Shown: positions 24,120-32,991, numbered from the stretch's first letter. The stretch: 51,792 nt of DNA from Fimivicinus intestinavium (GCA_018715765.1 DVKY01000054.1:1-51792); one strand, 5' to 3'. Numbers and translations are program-made. Notes: generated by a model not told the origin, from the sequence alone.

Positions 24120-25037
24120 ATGGATCGTTTGGATAAATACAGGGGCGTTATCCCTGCATTTTACGCCTGCTATGACGATGCGGGCGAGGTAAGCCCAGAG
24201 CGTACGCGCGCCCTGGCGCGGTATCTGATTGAGAAGGGCGTGAAGGGCCTGTATGTCTGCGGCTCCTCCGGAGAATGCATCTATCAGAGTGTGGAGGAGC
24301 GGAAGCTCACGCTGGAGAATGTGATGGCGGAGGCCAGGGGCAAGGCGACGGTCATTGCTCACGTTGCCTGCAACAATACGCGGGATAGCGTAGAGCTGGC
24401 CCGCCACGCCGAGGCGCAGGGTGTAGATGCGATTGCAAGCATCCCGCCGATCTATTTCCATTTGCCGGAGTATGCGATTGCGGAATATTGGAACACCATC
24501 TCCGCCGCCGCGCCGCATACGGATTTTGTAATCTATAACATCCCGCAGCTCGCAGGGGTGGCGCTGACGATGCCGCTGTTTCGCGAGATGCGAAAAAACA
24601 GCCGCGTTATTGGCGTGAAAAACTCCTCCATGCCGGTGCAGGATATCCAGATGTTTAAGGCGGAGGGCGGCAAGGATTTTGTTGTGTTTAACGGCCCGGA
24701 CGAGCAGTTTGTCGGCGGCCGCGCCATGGGGGCGGATGGCGGCATCGGCGGCACCTATGCGGTGATGCCGGAGCTGTTTTTAAAAGCGGACGCCCTCGTA
24801 CGGGCAGGGGAGCTGGAGCAGGCGCAGAAGATCCAATACGCGGTGGATGAAATCATTGCTGCGCTGTGCTCTGGCCGTGCCAATATGTATGCTGTGAATA
24901 AAGAAATCCTGCGGCGCAGAGGCGTGGCGGTCGGCAGTGTGCGCGCGCCGTTGACGCCGCTGTCGCAGGAAGATCTTCCGGTGGTGGAGAAGAGCATGGC
25001 GCTCATCGATGCGGCGCTTGCCCGCTTTATCGGCTGA
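24120..25037 (+). CDS. nanA: N-acetylneuraminate lyase
   Basis: 305-residue class I aldolase of the DHDPS/NAL family that splits sialic acid to ManNAc and pyruvate. Schiff-base Lys167 lies in IGVKNSS, Tyr139 in IYNIPQLAG, and the carboxylate-binding loop is GSSGE (48-52). The YNIP signature separates lyases from dihydrodipicolinate synthase. The ATG at 24120 is used because the frame upstream crosses the promoter. It is divergent from nanE-nanK. No sialic acid transporter or sialidase is in the window, so uptake must be encoded elsewhere or this enzyme acts on a related keto acid. Confidence 0.9.
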   Translation: MDRLDKYRGVIPAFYACYDDAGEVSPERTRALARYLIEKGVKGLYVCGSSGECIYQSVEERKLTLENVMAEARGKATVIAHVACNNTRDSVELARHAEAQGVDAIASIPPIYFHLPEYAIAEYWNTISAAAPHTDFVIYNIPQLAGVALTMPLFREMRKNSRVIGVKNSSMPVQDIQMFKAEGGKDFVVFNGPDEQFVGGRAMGADGGIGGTYAVMPELFLKADALVRAGELEQAQKIQYAVDEIIAALCSGRANMYAVNKEILRRRGVAVGSVRAPLTPLSQEDLPVVEKSMALIDAALARFIG

Positions 25038-25100
25038 AGGGCGAAGGCGCTGTAACAGGAGCGTGCAGATTTGTTCCTTTGATCAACAGGAGTGCTGGAG

Positions 25101-25136
25101 GCCGGGCGTTTCCTTTTCAGGGGCGGCCGGCTTTTT
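25101..25136 (+). terminator. probable terminator after nanA
   Basis: GCCGG...CCGGC stem with an imperfect G/C-rich inner part, then TTTTT. Confidence 0.5.
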
Positions 25137-25213
25137 GTATGCCCTTTTTCGGCCCAGTTTGGAGAAATACCGCATGAAAAGGGGAAAAATTTGCGAAACC
25201 GGCTGATTTCTCT

Positions 25214-25241
25214 TTGCAAATAGCGAAAAGTTGATTATAAT
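25214..25241 (+). promoter_or_regulatory. promoter upstream of the DUF4474-like gene
   Basis: TTGCAA (25214-25219) and a perfect TATAAT (25236-25241) with a 16-base spacer. Transcription would begin about 95 bases before the gene. Confidence 0.7.
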
Positions 25242-25253
25242 GGACGCAGGATA

Positions 25254-25297
25254 CGGCATCAAGTATTTGTTGCATTTGCTCCTGATGCCGGGTTTTT
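25254..25297 (+). terminator. terminator-like leader hairpin, possible attenuator
   Basis: CGGCATCA (25254-25261) and TGATGCCG (25283-25290) form a perfect eight-base stem followed by GG and five T. It lies between the promoter at 25214-25241 and the gene at 25342, so it could stop transcription early unless relieved. Confidence 0.6.
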
Positions 25298-25341
25298 GAT
25301 ATGGATGATGGATCAGATTGGGAAGAGAAAGGAATACGATC

Positions 25342-26454
25342 ATGATGACAACTTGGATGACAAAGGCCTTATCAGCAGCGCTGGCGGCGCTTATGCTGCT
25401 GGTATCGCCCATGCCGGCGGCTGTACAACCGGAAGCGGAGGTGGAACTCCACCGGGAGCAGCAGGAGCCTGCCATTGTGGAGCCATGGCAGGCTGAGAAG
25501 ACCACAGCGGCCTCTGTACAAAGGGAGAAAACAGAAGAGGCAGCCCCGGTGCGGCAGGAGGCAGCGGCCTGCCCCCTACAGGCGGCTGACGAGGCGAATT
25601 CCATCGCACAGGGGGAGGAAGAGCAGGAGGCCTTCCCGGCTCGGACCGATGCCGCGCAGGCAGAGCAGAACGCCACGCCGGAATCGCCTGAAGCATCGGA
25701 GGAAAAGCCCTCGCTTGCTGATCTGGGGCCCCAGTTTTGGGAGATTGTTGATCTAACGCTGCACGGCAAGTTCATGTCCTCCCAAAATCCCAAGCTCATT
25801 GCCTTTGCGCAGCCCTTCTACGAGTGGCTAAGCAATAATGATTATTTCGACATCAATATCGTCTATGATGAGGATCGCAACGTATTCCGTGATGATGGGC
25901 TGCGCGGCATTGTGGCGATTGGTTTTGACTATGATGCGACGCAGGGTATTTATTTTTCCGCGCATGATCCATGGATGCGCGCCCTTGGTTACTGCGAATT
26001 TTACGATCAGATTGCGCCGTATTTTGGTTATACATTGGATACAAAGCGCTTTAAATTTGACTATGACGGCTACGAGTGGATGTTCCAGGTTTGGAAGGGG
26101 GAATACCTCTGGTGTGCGACGGGGGCGGAGATGGGCCTGTATTATCGTGAGCCGGGCTCGACTCTGACCGATGATTTTTATTATACAGTGCCGGATGAGC
26201 AGATGATTAACATGGAAATGACGCTCTATCATGATGGCAACTATAAATTCAAACGTGAAATGGAAGAAACCTGGTGGCAGACAGGCTTTATCTTCTGCTA
26301 TATGTGCGAGCCGGAGGAGGTTACGATTGAGGCGCGCGTTGAATTCCCGAATGAAGAGATGCGCAACGCCTTTCTCCCGGCCCTGGAGGAGCAGGGATAT
26401 GTCCTTGGTGAAACGTATACTGTTGAAGGGAATATTGTGAGCTTTGCGTATTAA
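25342..26454 (+). CDS. secreted DUF4474-like protein
   Basis: 370-residue exported protein. A signal peptide (about residues 1-30, TKALSAALAALMLLVSPMPAA) is followed by a low-complexity linker of some 100 residues rich in Glu, Ala, Gln and Pro. The C-terminal domain (about 130-370) has FDYDATQGIYFSAHDPWMRALGY and WMFQVWKGEYLWCATGAEMGLY, which I recognise as like DUF4474, a Firmicutes family of unknown function. The linker suggests a stalk through the cell wall. AAAGGAA precedes a double ATG. The gene stands alone behind its own promoter and the leader hairpin. No function can be assigned. Confidence 0.8.
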   Translation: MMTTWMTKALSAALAALMLLVSPMPAAVQPEAEVELHREQQEPAIVEPWQAEKTTAASVQREKTEEAAPVRQEAAACPLQAADEANSIAQGEEEQEAFPARTDAAQAEQNATPESPEASEEKPSLADLGPQFWEIVDLTLHGKFMSSQNPKLIAFAQPFYEWLSNNDYFDINIVYDEDRNVFRDDGLRGIVAIGFDYDATQGIYFSAHDPWMRALGYCEFYDQIAPYFGYTLDTKRFKFDYDGYEWMFQVWKGEYLWCATGAEMGLYYREPGSTLTDDFYYTVPDEQMINMEMTLYHDGNYKFKREMEETWWQTGFIFCYMCEPEEVTIEARVEFPNEEMRNAFLPALEEQGYVLGETYTVEGNIVSFAY

Positions 26455-26545
26455 AGCGGGATTTTTACGCCAAAGAAAGTACATGAGAGTTTGTGGGATT
26501 TATAGGGAGCAAATTCTGCGAAATACAGGAAGACACGGGTGATGA

Positions 26546-26574
26546 TTGCGAAAGCATCATCAAGATGCTATAAT
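26546..26574 (+). promoter_or_regulatory. promoter of the glycosyltransferase gene
   Basis: TTGCGA (26546-26551) and TATAAT (26569-26574) with a 17-base spacer. A GATGAT/ATCATC inverted repeat (26541-26561) overlaps the -35. Confidence 0.65.
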
Positions 26575-26677
26575 AGAAGCGCAAAATCGACCGCTTGATA
26601 CGCGATATCAAAAAGTAAATGATTTTTTGAATGGTAGATAATTGATAAATTTAATTTGAGGAGATTGATTTGCAGCA

Positions 26678-29317
26678 ATGAATTGGGATTATCGTGCATC
26701 TGTCATTATTCCAGTCTATAACAGAGGGCATCTTGTACATATTGCCTTTGATTCTCTGCAAAAACAGACCATCCCTTTTCAAGATATTCAGGTGATTTTC
26801 GTCAATGACGGTTCAACAGATGACAGCCTGAGCATCTGTCAAAGCTATGCGGAAAAATTTTCCAACGTATTGGTGCTTGACAAGGAGAACGGCGGCCTGA
26901 GCTCCACCAGGAACATGGGGCTGAAGCATGCCCGCGGGAAGTATATCTTTTTCTTGGATGATGACGATGAGCTTGCACCGGATACGATTCTTTCTGTAGT
27001 AACCCTTTTTGATCTTCACTATGACGAGGTGGATCTTTTCACCTATAAAATCCGTTATTATACCAACGGAAAGCCTCATAAAAGGGATCATTTCCGCTAT
27101 AGGACTTTAGTAGAATCTGGAATATATGATCTGAACGAGACGCCGATGGTGGTGCAGACCACAATTAATGTTTGCGTAAAAAACAGGTTGGAGCACAATA
27201 TCCTGTTCCGTGAGACGCCTAATTTTTATATGGAAGATCAGGCCTTCAATAACGAAGTCCTGTCACAGAAGATGAAAATTGGATATAGTGCAGAAGGGGA
27301 ATACATTTATAATCAACACGCAGACAGCATTGTGTCGACCCGTTTATACCCCCTGTATTGTTACGATCAGGTGATCGGTTATTTTGAAGAGCTGTTTTCA
27401 CAGTATGAGCACGTGCCCGCTTATTATCAGTGCGTATTTTTGCATAATCTCACTTTTCGGATGAAGGGCAACAAGCTCTTTCCTTATCAATATGAGGGGG
27501 AGGAGTATGAGCGGGAAGTCGGCAGGATCGCGCATCTTTTGGAAAAGGTAGACGACGCCGTTTTACTTTCATTTACCCCGATGGATGAATATTACCGCGT
27601 CTTTTTCCTTCAGATGAAGCCGAACCGGCGGGCAGAAATCCAGCTTGGCCCGGAGGAACAAACGATCTCTGTAGATGGAGAAGCCTTTATCAGCCGGCGT
27701 AATGCGATGATGGTGGTTCGGAGGTACTATTTTACCGGCGATCAGATGCGGATGATTGGTTATATCCGCTCTCCGTTCTTTTTATATACGGACAAGCCGA
27801 ATTTGTATGCACAGGATCTGGCTACAGGGGAGCGGTATCCGGTTACACTTGGGGAATCCTCGTTTAGTTACTATTATTGCGAGCATAAATGCGCCCGCAA
27901 TTGGTCTTTCGATTTCAGCTTACAGTTCCACGCAAAGCAGGATATCAAGTTTTTTATTGAGATGGCCGGGTATCGGTATGATGTGCTCTTTGATTTTGAT
28001 GCGAATTATGTTGCCAATCGCAGGAGACCGGAGTTTGTATTTGTAAAAAGAGGGAAAAAGATTCAGCTTTCTGACGCTACGTTTTCCTTTGCGCCTTTGT
28101 CAAAGCTGCAAACAGCGGTTCACAAGCTGCGCCTGGGATTGAAATTTTTACTTCAGAGCCCCAAATTCCTGCCGACCTATCTGGCTGTTCTTCATTTGAA
28201 AAAACAGCCGATCTGGCTCTACAATGATAATTTGTATACGGTAAAGGATAATGCCTACTATCAATTTATTCATGATTTTGATAAGCAGGATGGCGTGAAA
28301 CGGTATTTCATTGTGGATGGAGACGCATCCCGTATGGAGGGGCTCTTTACACCGGAGCAGCAGAAGCACGTTGTAACCTTTGGCTCCACCCGCCACAAGC
28401 TGTTGTACATCGCCTGCCAAAAAATCCTTACGTCTTTTTGTGAGGCTTCTTCCTTTACCCCGTTGATTCCCAAGCACAAACGGCTCTTTTTCAATCTGAT
28501 TGACTTTGAAGTGATTTATCTGCAGCATGGCATTTTACATGCGACGACGCCTACGAAATATTCCAAAGACCGCGTATACGTCAATCGTATTGTTGTTTCG
28601 TCACAGTTTGAGCAGCACAATTTTGTAGAACACTATGGGTACAACAAAGAAGATCTGATTCCGACGGGCATGGCGCGGTACGATCATGTTGATTTAACGA
28701 AAAAGCCGAAAAACAGAATCTTGTATGCGCCCAGCTGGCGTGAGATGCTGATTGGGAAGTATACGCACAGAACCCGAAAGCTGTATGATAATATCTTGCG
28801 GAGCTCTAATTATTTTAAAGGCATGGTTGCCTTCCTGACGAATCCGGATTTGCTTGCAGCGTTGGAAAAATACGATCTGTATATCGATTTTAAACTGCAT
28901 CCGAATTTCCGTGGATATCTATATGTCTTTGATAACCTCTTCTCCGACAGGATCCGTCTCGCGCCCGCAAATGTTGATTTGGAGGACTACCAGCTTTTTA
29001 TAACAGATTTCTCCAGCTTTAACTTTGATTTTATTTATTTGGGGCGCCAGCTTTTGTATTTTGTGCCGGATTATTTGGAGTTTAAGAGCGGATGCGCTAC
29101 TTTCTACCGGGGCTTGGATTTGGATTTTAAAAATGGATTTGGAGATTTTGCCACTACGCCGGAGGAGGCGGCCGCCCTCACGATCCGCAGAATCGAAGCG
29201 GGCTTTGTTGCTGACCCCGTCTATCAGGAGAGAATCGACCATTTCTTTGTGGAAAAGGGCAATCATTGCGAGCGTCTGTATCAGTATCTTTGCCGGGACG
29301 GGATGAATCAGGAATAG
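26678..29317 (+). CDS. GT2 glycosyltransferase fused to a CDP-glycerol-type transferase
   Basis: 879-residue cytoplasmic or membrane-associated enzyme with two catalytic modules. The N-terminal GT-A domain (1-250) has SVIIPVYNR, NDGSTDDS and the metal-binding FLDDDDEL (Asp94-Asp97). A middle region of about 250 residues is unassigned. The C-terminal module (about 520-870) matches CDP-glycerol glycerophosphotransferases (TagB/TagF type): YLQHGILHATTPTKY, ILYAPSWRE, DFKLHPNF and LFITDFSSFNFDFIYLG. The fusion points to synthesis of a glycosylated polyol-phosphate polymer such as teichoic acid or capsule. AGGAG lies upstream. It stands alone between its promoter and a strong terminator. Confidence 0.9.
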   Translation: MNWDYRASVIIPVYNRGHLVHIAFDSLQKQTIPFQDIQVIFVNDGSTDDSLSICQSYAEKFSNVLVLDKENGGLSSTRNMGLKHARGKYIFFLDDDDELAPDTILSVVTLFDLHYDEVDLFTYKIRYYTNGKPHKRDHFRYRTLVESGIYDLNETPMVVQTTINVCVKNRLEHNILFRETPNFYMEDQAFNNEVLSQKMKIGYSAEGEYIYNQHADSIVSTRLYPLYCYDQVIGYFEELFSQYEHVPAYYQCVFLHNLTFRMKGNKLFPYQYEGEEYEREVGRIAHLLEKVDDAVLLSFTPMDEYYRVFFLQMKPNRRAEIQLGPEEQTISVDGEAFISRRNAMMVVRRYYFTGDQMRMIGYIRSPFFLYTDKPNLYAQDLATGERYPVTLGESSFSYYYCEHKCARNWSFDFSLQFHAKQDIKFFIEMAGYRYDVLFDFDANYVANRRRPEFVFVKRGKKIQLSDATFSFAPLSKLQTAVHKLRLGLKFLLQSPKFLPTYLAVLHLKKQPIWLYNDNLYTVKDNAYYQFIHDFDKQDGVKRYFIVDGDASRMEGLFTPEQQKHVVTFGSTRHKLLYIACQKILTSFCEASSFTPLIPKHKRLFFNLIDFEVIYLQHGILHATTPTKYSKDRVYVNRIVVSSQFEQHNFVEHYGYNKEDLIPTGMARYDHVDLTKKPKNRILYAPSWREMLIGKYTHRTRKLYDNILRSSNYFKGMVAFLTNPDLLAALEKYDLYIDFKLHPNFRGYLYVFDNLFSDRIRLAPANVDLEDYQLFITDFSSFNFDFIYLGRQLLYFVPDYLEFKSGCATFYRGLDLDFKNGFGDFATTPEEAAALTIRRIEAGFVADPVYQERIDHFFVEKGNHCERLYQYLCRDGMNQE

Positions 29318-29350
29318 GGCCGAACCCGTTGGAGATCCATAAGAGTATAC

Positions 29351-29390
29351 GCCTCACGCGGGATCACGCAGAATTCCGCGTGAGGCATTT
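29351..29390 (+). terminator. terminator after the glycosyltransferase gene
   Basis: GCCTCACGCGG (29351-29361) and its exact complement (29376-29386) are followed by ATTTT. Confidence 0.85.
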
Positions 29391-29396
29391 TGTATA

Positions 29397-29425
29397 TTGA
29401 CTTTTTGAATGGACTCCTTTAAGAT
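29397..29425 (+). promoter_or_regulatory. promoter of the fucosidase gene
   Basis: TTGACT (29397-29402) and TAAGAT (29420-29425) with a 17-base spacer, starting right after the preceding terminator. Confidence 0.6.
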
Positions 29426-29464
29426 GAGGTTGCCTATCAACACGGGAAAAGGAGCGTGAACCAT

Positions 29465-30934
29465 TTGAGCAACCCAGAAAAAGTGCAGGAATATCTGAGG
29501 ACCATCGACGAGGTGATTGCGCGCGGCCCTTTCAAGGATGATTGGGAGAGCCTTTCCCACTATGGAATCCCCGAATGGTATGCGCAGGCGAAATTTGGCC
29601 TGTTCGTCCATTGGGGGGTCTATTCCGTGCCCGCGTATAAGAACGAATGGTATTCCCGCGAGATGTATTTGAAGGGCAGCATGCCCTACCTGCATCATTT
29701 AAAAACCTATGGGGCGGATTTCGGTTACAAGGATTTTATTCCGCAATTCAGGGCGGAGAAATACGACCCCAAGGCATGGGCGGAGCTCTTTGCGGAGAGC
29801 GGAGCCCGGTATGTCACGCCGGTCGGCGAGCATCACGACGGCTTTAAAATGTATCCGAGCAGGCTGTGCGAGTGGAACGCAGCCCAAATGGGGCCTAAGC
29901 GCGACATCTATGGCGAGCTCAGGCAGGAGCTCGAGCAGCGCGGCATCAAATACTGCTCCTCCAGCCATCGTGCGGAGCATTATTGGTTTATGAACGGCGG
30001 GCGCGATATTCCGGGCAGCGATGTGCAGGATGAGGCCTACCGCGAGTTTTACGGCCCGGCCGTGGCCAAGGAGAAGGGCGACCCCAGCCGGCGGCCGGAG
30101 GGCTCCCTTGTCCCCACGAAGGAGTGGCTGGAGGATTGGCTGGCCTCTACCTGCGAGCTGGTTGACGTCAACCGCCCTTATACGGTCTATTTTGACTGGT
30201 GGGTGCGGCAGCACGCTTTTCGTCCCTACATGAAAAAGTTTTTGGCGTATTATTATAATCGCTCCCGCGAATGGGGGATGGAAGTTTGTGTTTTTTACAA
30301 GTGGGATGGCATTATGTATGAATGCGCTGTGTTGGATATTGAGCGCGGGCAGCTCTCCGCAATCCATCCCCGCCCGTGGCAGAATGATACCGCTATTGCG
30401 AAAAATTCCTGGGGCTACACAGAGGGCAATGATTTTAAAACGCCCTATGAGCTGGTGTGCAACCTCATTGATGTGGTCAGCAAAAACGGCTGCCTGATGC
30501 TGAATGTCGGCCCGAAGGCCGACGGCACAATTTGCCCGCAGGAGACTGCTGTGCTGCGCGCCATTGGCCGCTGGCTAAAGGTGAATGGCGAGGCGATTTA
30601 CGGCACCAAGCCCTATCGGATTTTTGGCGAGGGGCCCTCCAACAGCGGCGGCTCTTTCAGGGAAAAATTTTCGTTTACCAAAAAAGATTTCCGCTTTACC
30701 TACCGCCCAGGCACGCTCTATGTGTTCGCCATGAAGCCGTATGCCAAAAACGTTTACCGCATTAAGGCGCTGGGAGCCAGGGACGATGCGCTGAATTATG
30801 CCATACAGGGCGTTTCCCTGCTGGGGCAGCCGTGCAAGGTGGATTACACGCAGACAGACGCTTACCTGGAGCTGCGGGTGGATTCGCGGGAGGCCTCTGA
30901 AATGCCGCTCTGCTTTAAGCTTCAGATTGATTAA
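29465..30934 (+). CDS. GH29 alpha-L-fucosidase
   Basis: 489-residue retaining alpha-L-fucosidase of family GH29. Substrate-binding motifs are KFGLFVHWG, the nearly adjacent NEWYSREM, and EHHDGF. The predicted nucleophile Asp244 lies in YFDWWV. LMLNVGPKADG and a C-terminal beta-sandwich follow. There is no signal peptide, so it works on imported fucosylated sugars. I prefer TTG at 29465 because AAAAGGAG lies 10 bases before it; a GTG at 29456 is almost touching that site. The acid/base residue is not obvious. Substrates could be mucin, milk-type or plant fucosides. Confidence 0.92.
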   Translation: MSNPEKVQEYLRTIDEVIARGPFKDDWESLSHYGIPEWYAQAKFGLFVHWGVYSVPAYKNEWYSREMYLKGSMPYLHHLKTYGADFGYKDFIPQFRAEKYDPKAWAELFAESGARYVTPVGEHHDGFKMYPSRLCEWNAAQMGPKRDIYGELRQELEQRGIKYCSSSHRAEHYWFMNGGRDIPGSDVQDEAYREFYGPAVAKEKGDPSRRPEGSLVPTKEWLEDWLASTCELVDVNRPYTVYFDWWVRQHAFRPYMKKFLAYYYNRSREWGMEVCVFYKWDGIMYECAVLDIERGQLSAIHPRPWQNDTAIAKNSWGYTEGNDFKTPYELVCNLIDVVSKNGCLMLNVGPKADGTICPQETAVLRAIGRWLKVNGEAIYGTKPYRIFGEGPSNSGGSFREKFSFTKKDFRFTYRPGTLYVFAMKPYAKNVYRIKALGARDDALNYAIQGVSLLGQPCKVDYTQTDAYLELRVDSREASEMPLCFKLQID

Positions 30935-30969
30935 CCTGCCCCTGAAGCCCACATACATAGACGAAACAA

Positions 30970-31010
30970 GCAAAAAACGCTGCGGCCGCACCGCAGCGTT
31001 TTGTCTTTTA
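30970..31010. terminator. bidirectional terminator
   Basis: AACGCTGCGG (30976-30985) and CCGCAGCGTT (30991-31000) form a perfect 10-base stem with T-runs on both strands. It serves the fucosidase gene (plus) and the PH-domain gene (minus). Confidence 0.85.
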
Positions 31011-32387
31011 TTTTTGGGATGCTTGTATTGGTTGTAGAATGCTTTGATACCGGCGCGTTTCCTCCGGCGTCTGGCCGTTTAGGATGACCGTTCGGTCTTT
31101 TAATCGGATCACGAGGTAGGGAGGCGTATGATGATAGACAAAAAGCATGCAGTCGCCGTATCCGCTCAGGGAGAAGTGCCCTACGCTGTATTGGCTGCCG
31201 CCCAAGCCGTTTGTGCGCGTGCCATCGGGGAGGGATTGCACTGGCGTAACAGATTCGATTTCCTCCAGGCGGAACTGCGTGCTGTAAAGCGGCGCTTTGA
31301 TCGTAACCTCGCCGTTTTCCACGACCGGCGCAAAGGTGGCAAGGTCAAAAGCCAGAAAGAGCAGAAACAGGCCGGTCATCAGGCCGCCTATCAGGATACC
31401 GCCGCATAGGGCAAGCAGGCGTCCTCCGGGGTTGCCGAGGTTGAGCGTCATGCCGGCCTCAAAGCGCTTTTCCACCATCAGGCGAGGGTCGTCCGGATTA
31501 TTGTAAGCCCCGCTTTGCCAATAGACGTCGTCATCCACGAGGATGGGATGATCGGCTGCTTCCAGCAGGCGCTTTTGAGCCTCCCGCACGCTTTGATGCG
31601 TGAAGAGGGTGGCGCCGAATACCAGAAGCACCGTTGCAGCCGTCAGCAGGGAGACGGGCAGGGCCGCAGAAGCGGGCTTTTTGTAAAGCACCCAAAAAGC
31701 CACCAGCTCCAGCGCCGCACCGCCGTTGCCAATGATTGCGCAGCAAATGGACCAGCGCCTGCGCCAGACGCGGTTATAGGCCAGGTTGATCTCACTGGAT
31801 TCACACAGGGCGGTTGTGGGGTATGTGAGGTAGACCCGGTGCAGCACAAGGCCGAGGAGCGGGAAAATAAACAACATCAGCGGCGCCCAGGCCGGCAGCG
31901 ATGCGTTTTTGCTCAACAGTGAATAGAGAATGCCCGCCGCCGCCATTAGGAAGGAGGGGAGAAGCCAGTAAGCGGAGATGGGCATGTGCTCCTTTTCCCG
32001 GCTGACTGCTGTATCGATATGGATCGTGTGCACACCGCCTACAAACCACTCGTTTTTCTGCTTAATGGCATAGAGCTCCCGCATCCGGGCGGTGGAAATT
32101 TTGCTGTAGGCAAGGATAGCGCCGGCAATCCAAACGGCCATGTAGCCGAATTGCATGGAAATGTATGCAGGCAGAAGCAAGAGCGGGAGAGCGGCTGCCA
32201 GGGCGGCGCAGGCAAACAGCAGCATATTGCGGCGGTATTTCCTGAGGACGGCCAACACAGGCGGCGATTCGATGTGGTCGAGCGGGAGCGTTACACCCAG
32301 CAAAACATTTGTGTTGGGCCTGGACTGCACAAATGCCAGAATGCAGAAGATAACAGTCAAGAGCAGGCAAACAGAGAATTCGATCAT
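31008..32387 (-). CDS. membrane protein with C-terminal bacterial PH-like domain
   Basis: 459-residue integral membrane protein. About nine hydrophobic segments are seen, with an N-terminal part resembling DUF1648-type proteins (TLPLDHIESPPVLAVLRKYRR). The last 90 residues (YSTQFRLEEIESV ... YLVIRLKDRTVILNG) look like the bPH_5 type of bacterial PH domain. The ATG at 32387 is set by AGGAG about 10 bases upstream. It follows the GntR gene by 43 bases, a common pairing in Firmicutes in which the regulator controls a membrane protein linked to envelope stress. The biochemical role is unknown. Confidence 0.82.
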   Translation of the reverse strand: MIEFSVCLLLTVIFCILAFVQSRPNTNVLLGVTLPLDHIESPPVLAVLRKYRRNMLLFACAALAAALPLLLLPAYISMQFGYMAVWIAGAILAYSKISTARMRELYAIKQKNEWFVGGVHTIHIDTAVSREKEHMPISAYWLLPSFLMAAAGILYSLLSKNASLPAWAPLMLFIFPLLGLVLHRVYLTYPTTALCESSEINLAYNRVWRRRWSICCAIIGNGGAALELVAFWVLYKKPASAALPVSLLTAATVLLVFGATLFTHQSVREAQKRLLEAADHPILVDDDVYWQSGAYNNPDDPRLMVEKRFEAGMTLNLGNPGGRLLALCGGILIGGLMTGLFLLFLAFDLATFAPVVENGEVTIKAPLYSTQFRLEEIESVTPVQSLPDGTRTNGLGGSQYSVGHFSLSGYGDCMLFVYHHTPPYLVIRLKDRTVILNGQTPEETRRYQSILQPIQASQK

Positions 32388-32430
32388 AGAATGGCATCTC
32401 CTATCCGCAATGATGGTTCTGGAATGCTGT

Positions 32431-32829
32431 TCATCGTTCCAAAGCGGCCGTTGGAAGGCCGCCCATCTGGTCAAAAAGGCTGCCGCAGAGCGAGAGAAAA
32501 TCCTGCTTTTCCATCCCGGCCAAGCCGGATTCAGCGATCAGAAGCGCAAGCTCTCCCTCCAGCTTTTCCCGAAATTCACCACTGAGCCGGACGGATGGGC
32601 TGACCCGTGCGCCATGGCGGCGGTCGATTTCAATATAGCCTTCGTTTTTAAGCGCGGTGTAGGCTTTATTGACTGTCATGGTATTGACCCCGATATCCTG
32701 TGCGAGCTGACGGACAGTGGGAAGCCCTTCGCCGAGCTGCAGTTCTCCGCGGCCGATGCCGAGGACGATCTGGTTGCGCAGCTGGACATAGATTGGTGTT
32801 TCACTCGCCATGTCGATGCGTAAAATCAT
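32431..32829 (-). CDS. GntR-family regulator, YtrA type
   Basis: 132-residue transcription factor of the short YtrA subfamily. The winged helix spans about residues 10-75 (TPIYVQLRNQIVLGIGRGEL, LPTVRQLAQDIGVNTMTVNKAY), followed by a short helical tail. The ATG at 32829 is set by GAGGTGAT upstream; the frame runs 19 codons further through the promoter. The family usually represses its own operon, and a 19-base palindrome overlaps the -10 here. The downstream PH-domain membrane protein is the likely target. Confidence 0.93.
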   Translation of the reverse strand: MILRIDMASETPIYVQLRNQIVLGIGRGELQLGEGLPTVRQLAQDIGVNTMTVNKAYTALKNEGYIEIDRRHGARVSPSVRLSGEFREKLEGELALLIAESGLAGMEKQDFLSLCGSLFDQMGGLPTAALER

Positions 32830-32848
32830 AGATAAAATCACCTCTTTT

Positions 32849-32886
32849 GTATTATATATAATAATACAAACAATACAAAAAGTCAA
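32849..32886 (-). promoter_or_regulatory. gntR promoter with overlapping palindromic operator
   Basis: TTGACT (32881-32886) and TATTAT (32858-32863) with a 17-base spacer on the minus strand. The perfect palindrome GTATTAT-ATATA-ATAATAC (32849-32867) covers the -10, a classic site for autorepression. Confidence 0.75.
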
Positions 32887-32951
32887 GCGGCAATTTTGCT
32901 ACTGTACGCAGCAGCTTTTTATGGGAAAAGCAGAATCCCTTTTATTTCTAA

Positions 32952-32991
32952 AAAAGAGAGTAAAAAAGCAAATGATTTTTTACTCTCTTTT
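32952..32991. repeat. perfect 16-bp inverted repeat in a divergent gap
   Basis: AAAAGAGAGTAAAAAA (32952-32967) and its exact complement (32976-32991) flank an eight-base loop. No gene ends just before it on either strand, so it is not an obvious terminator. It may be an operator or an RNA hairpin. Confidence 0.6.
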
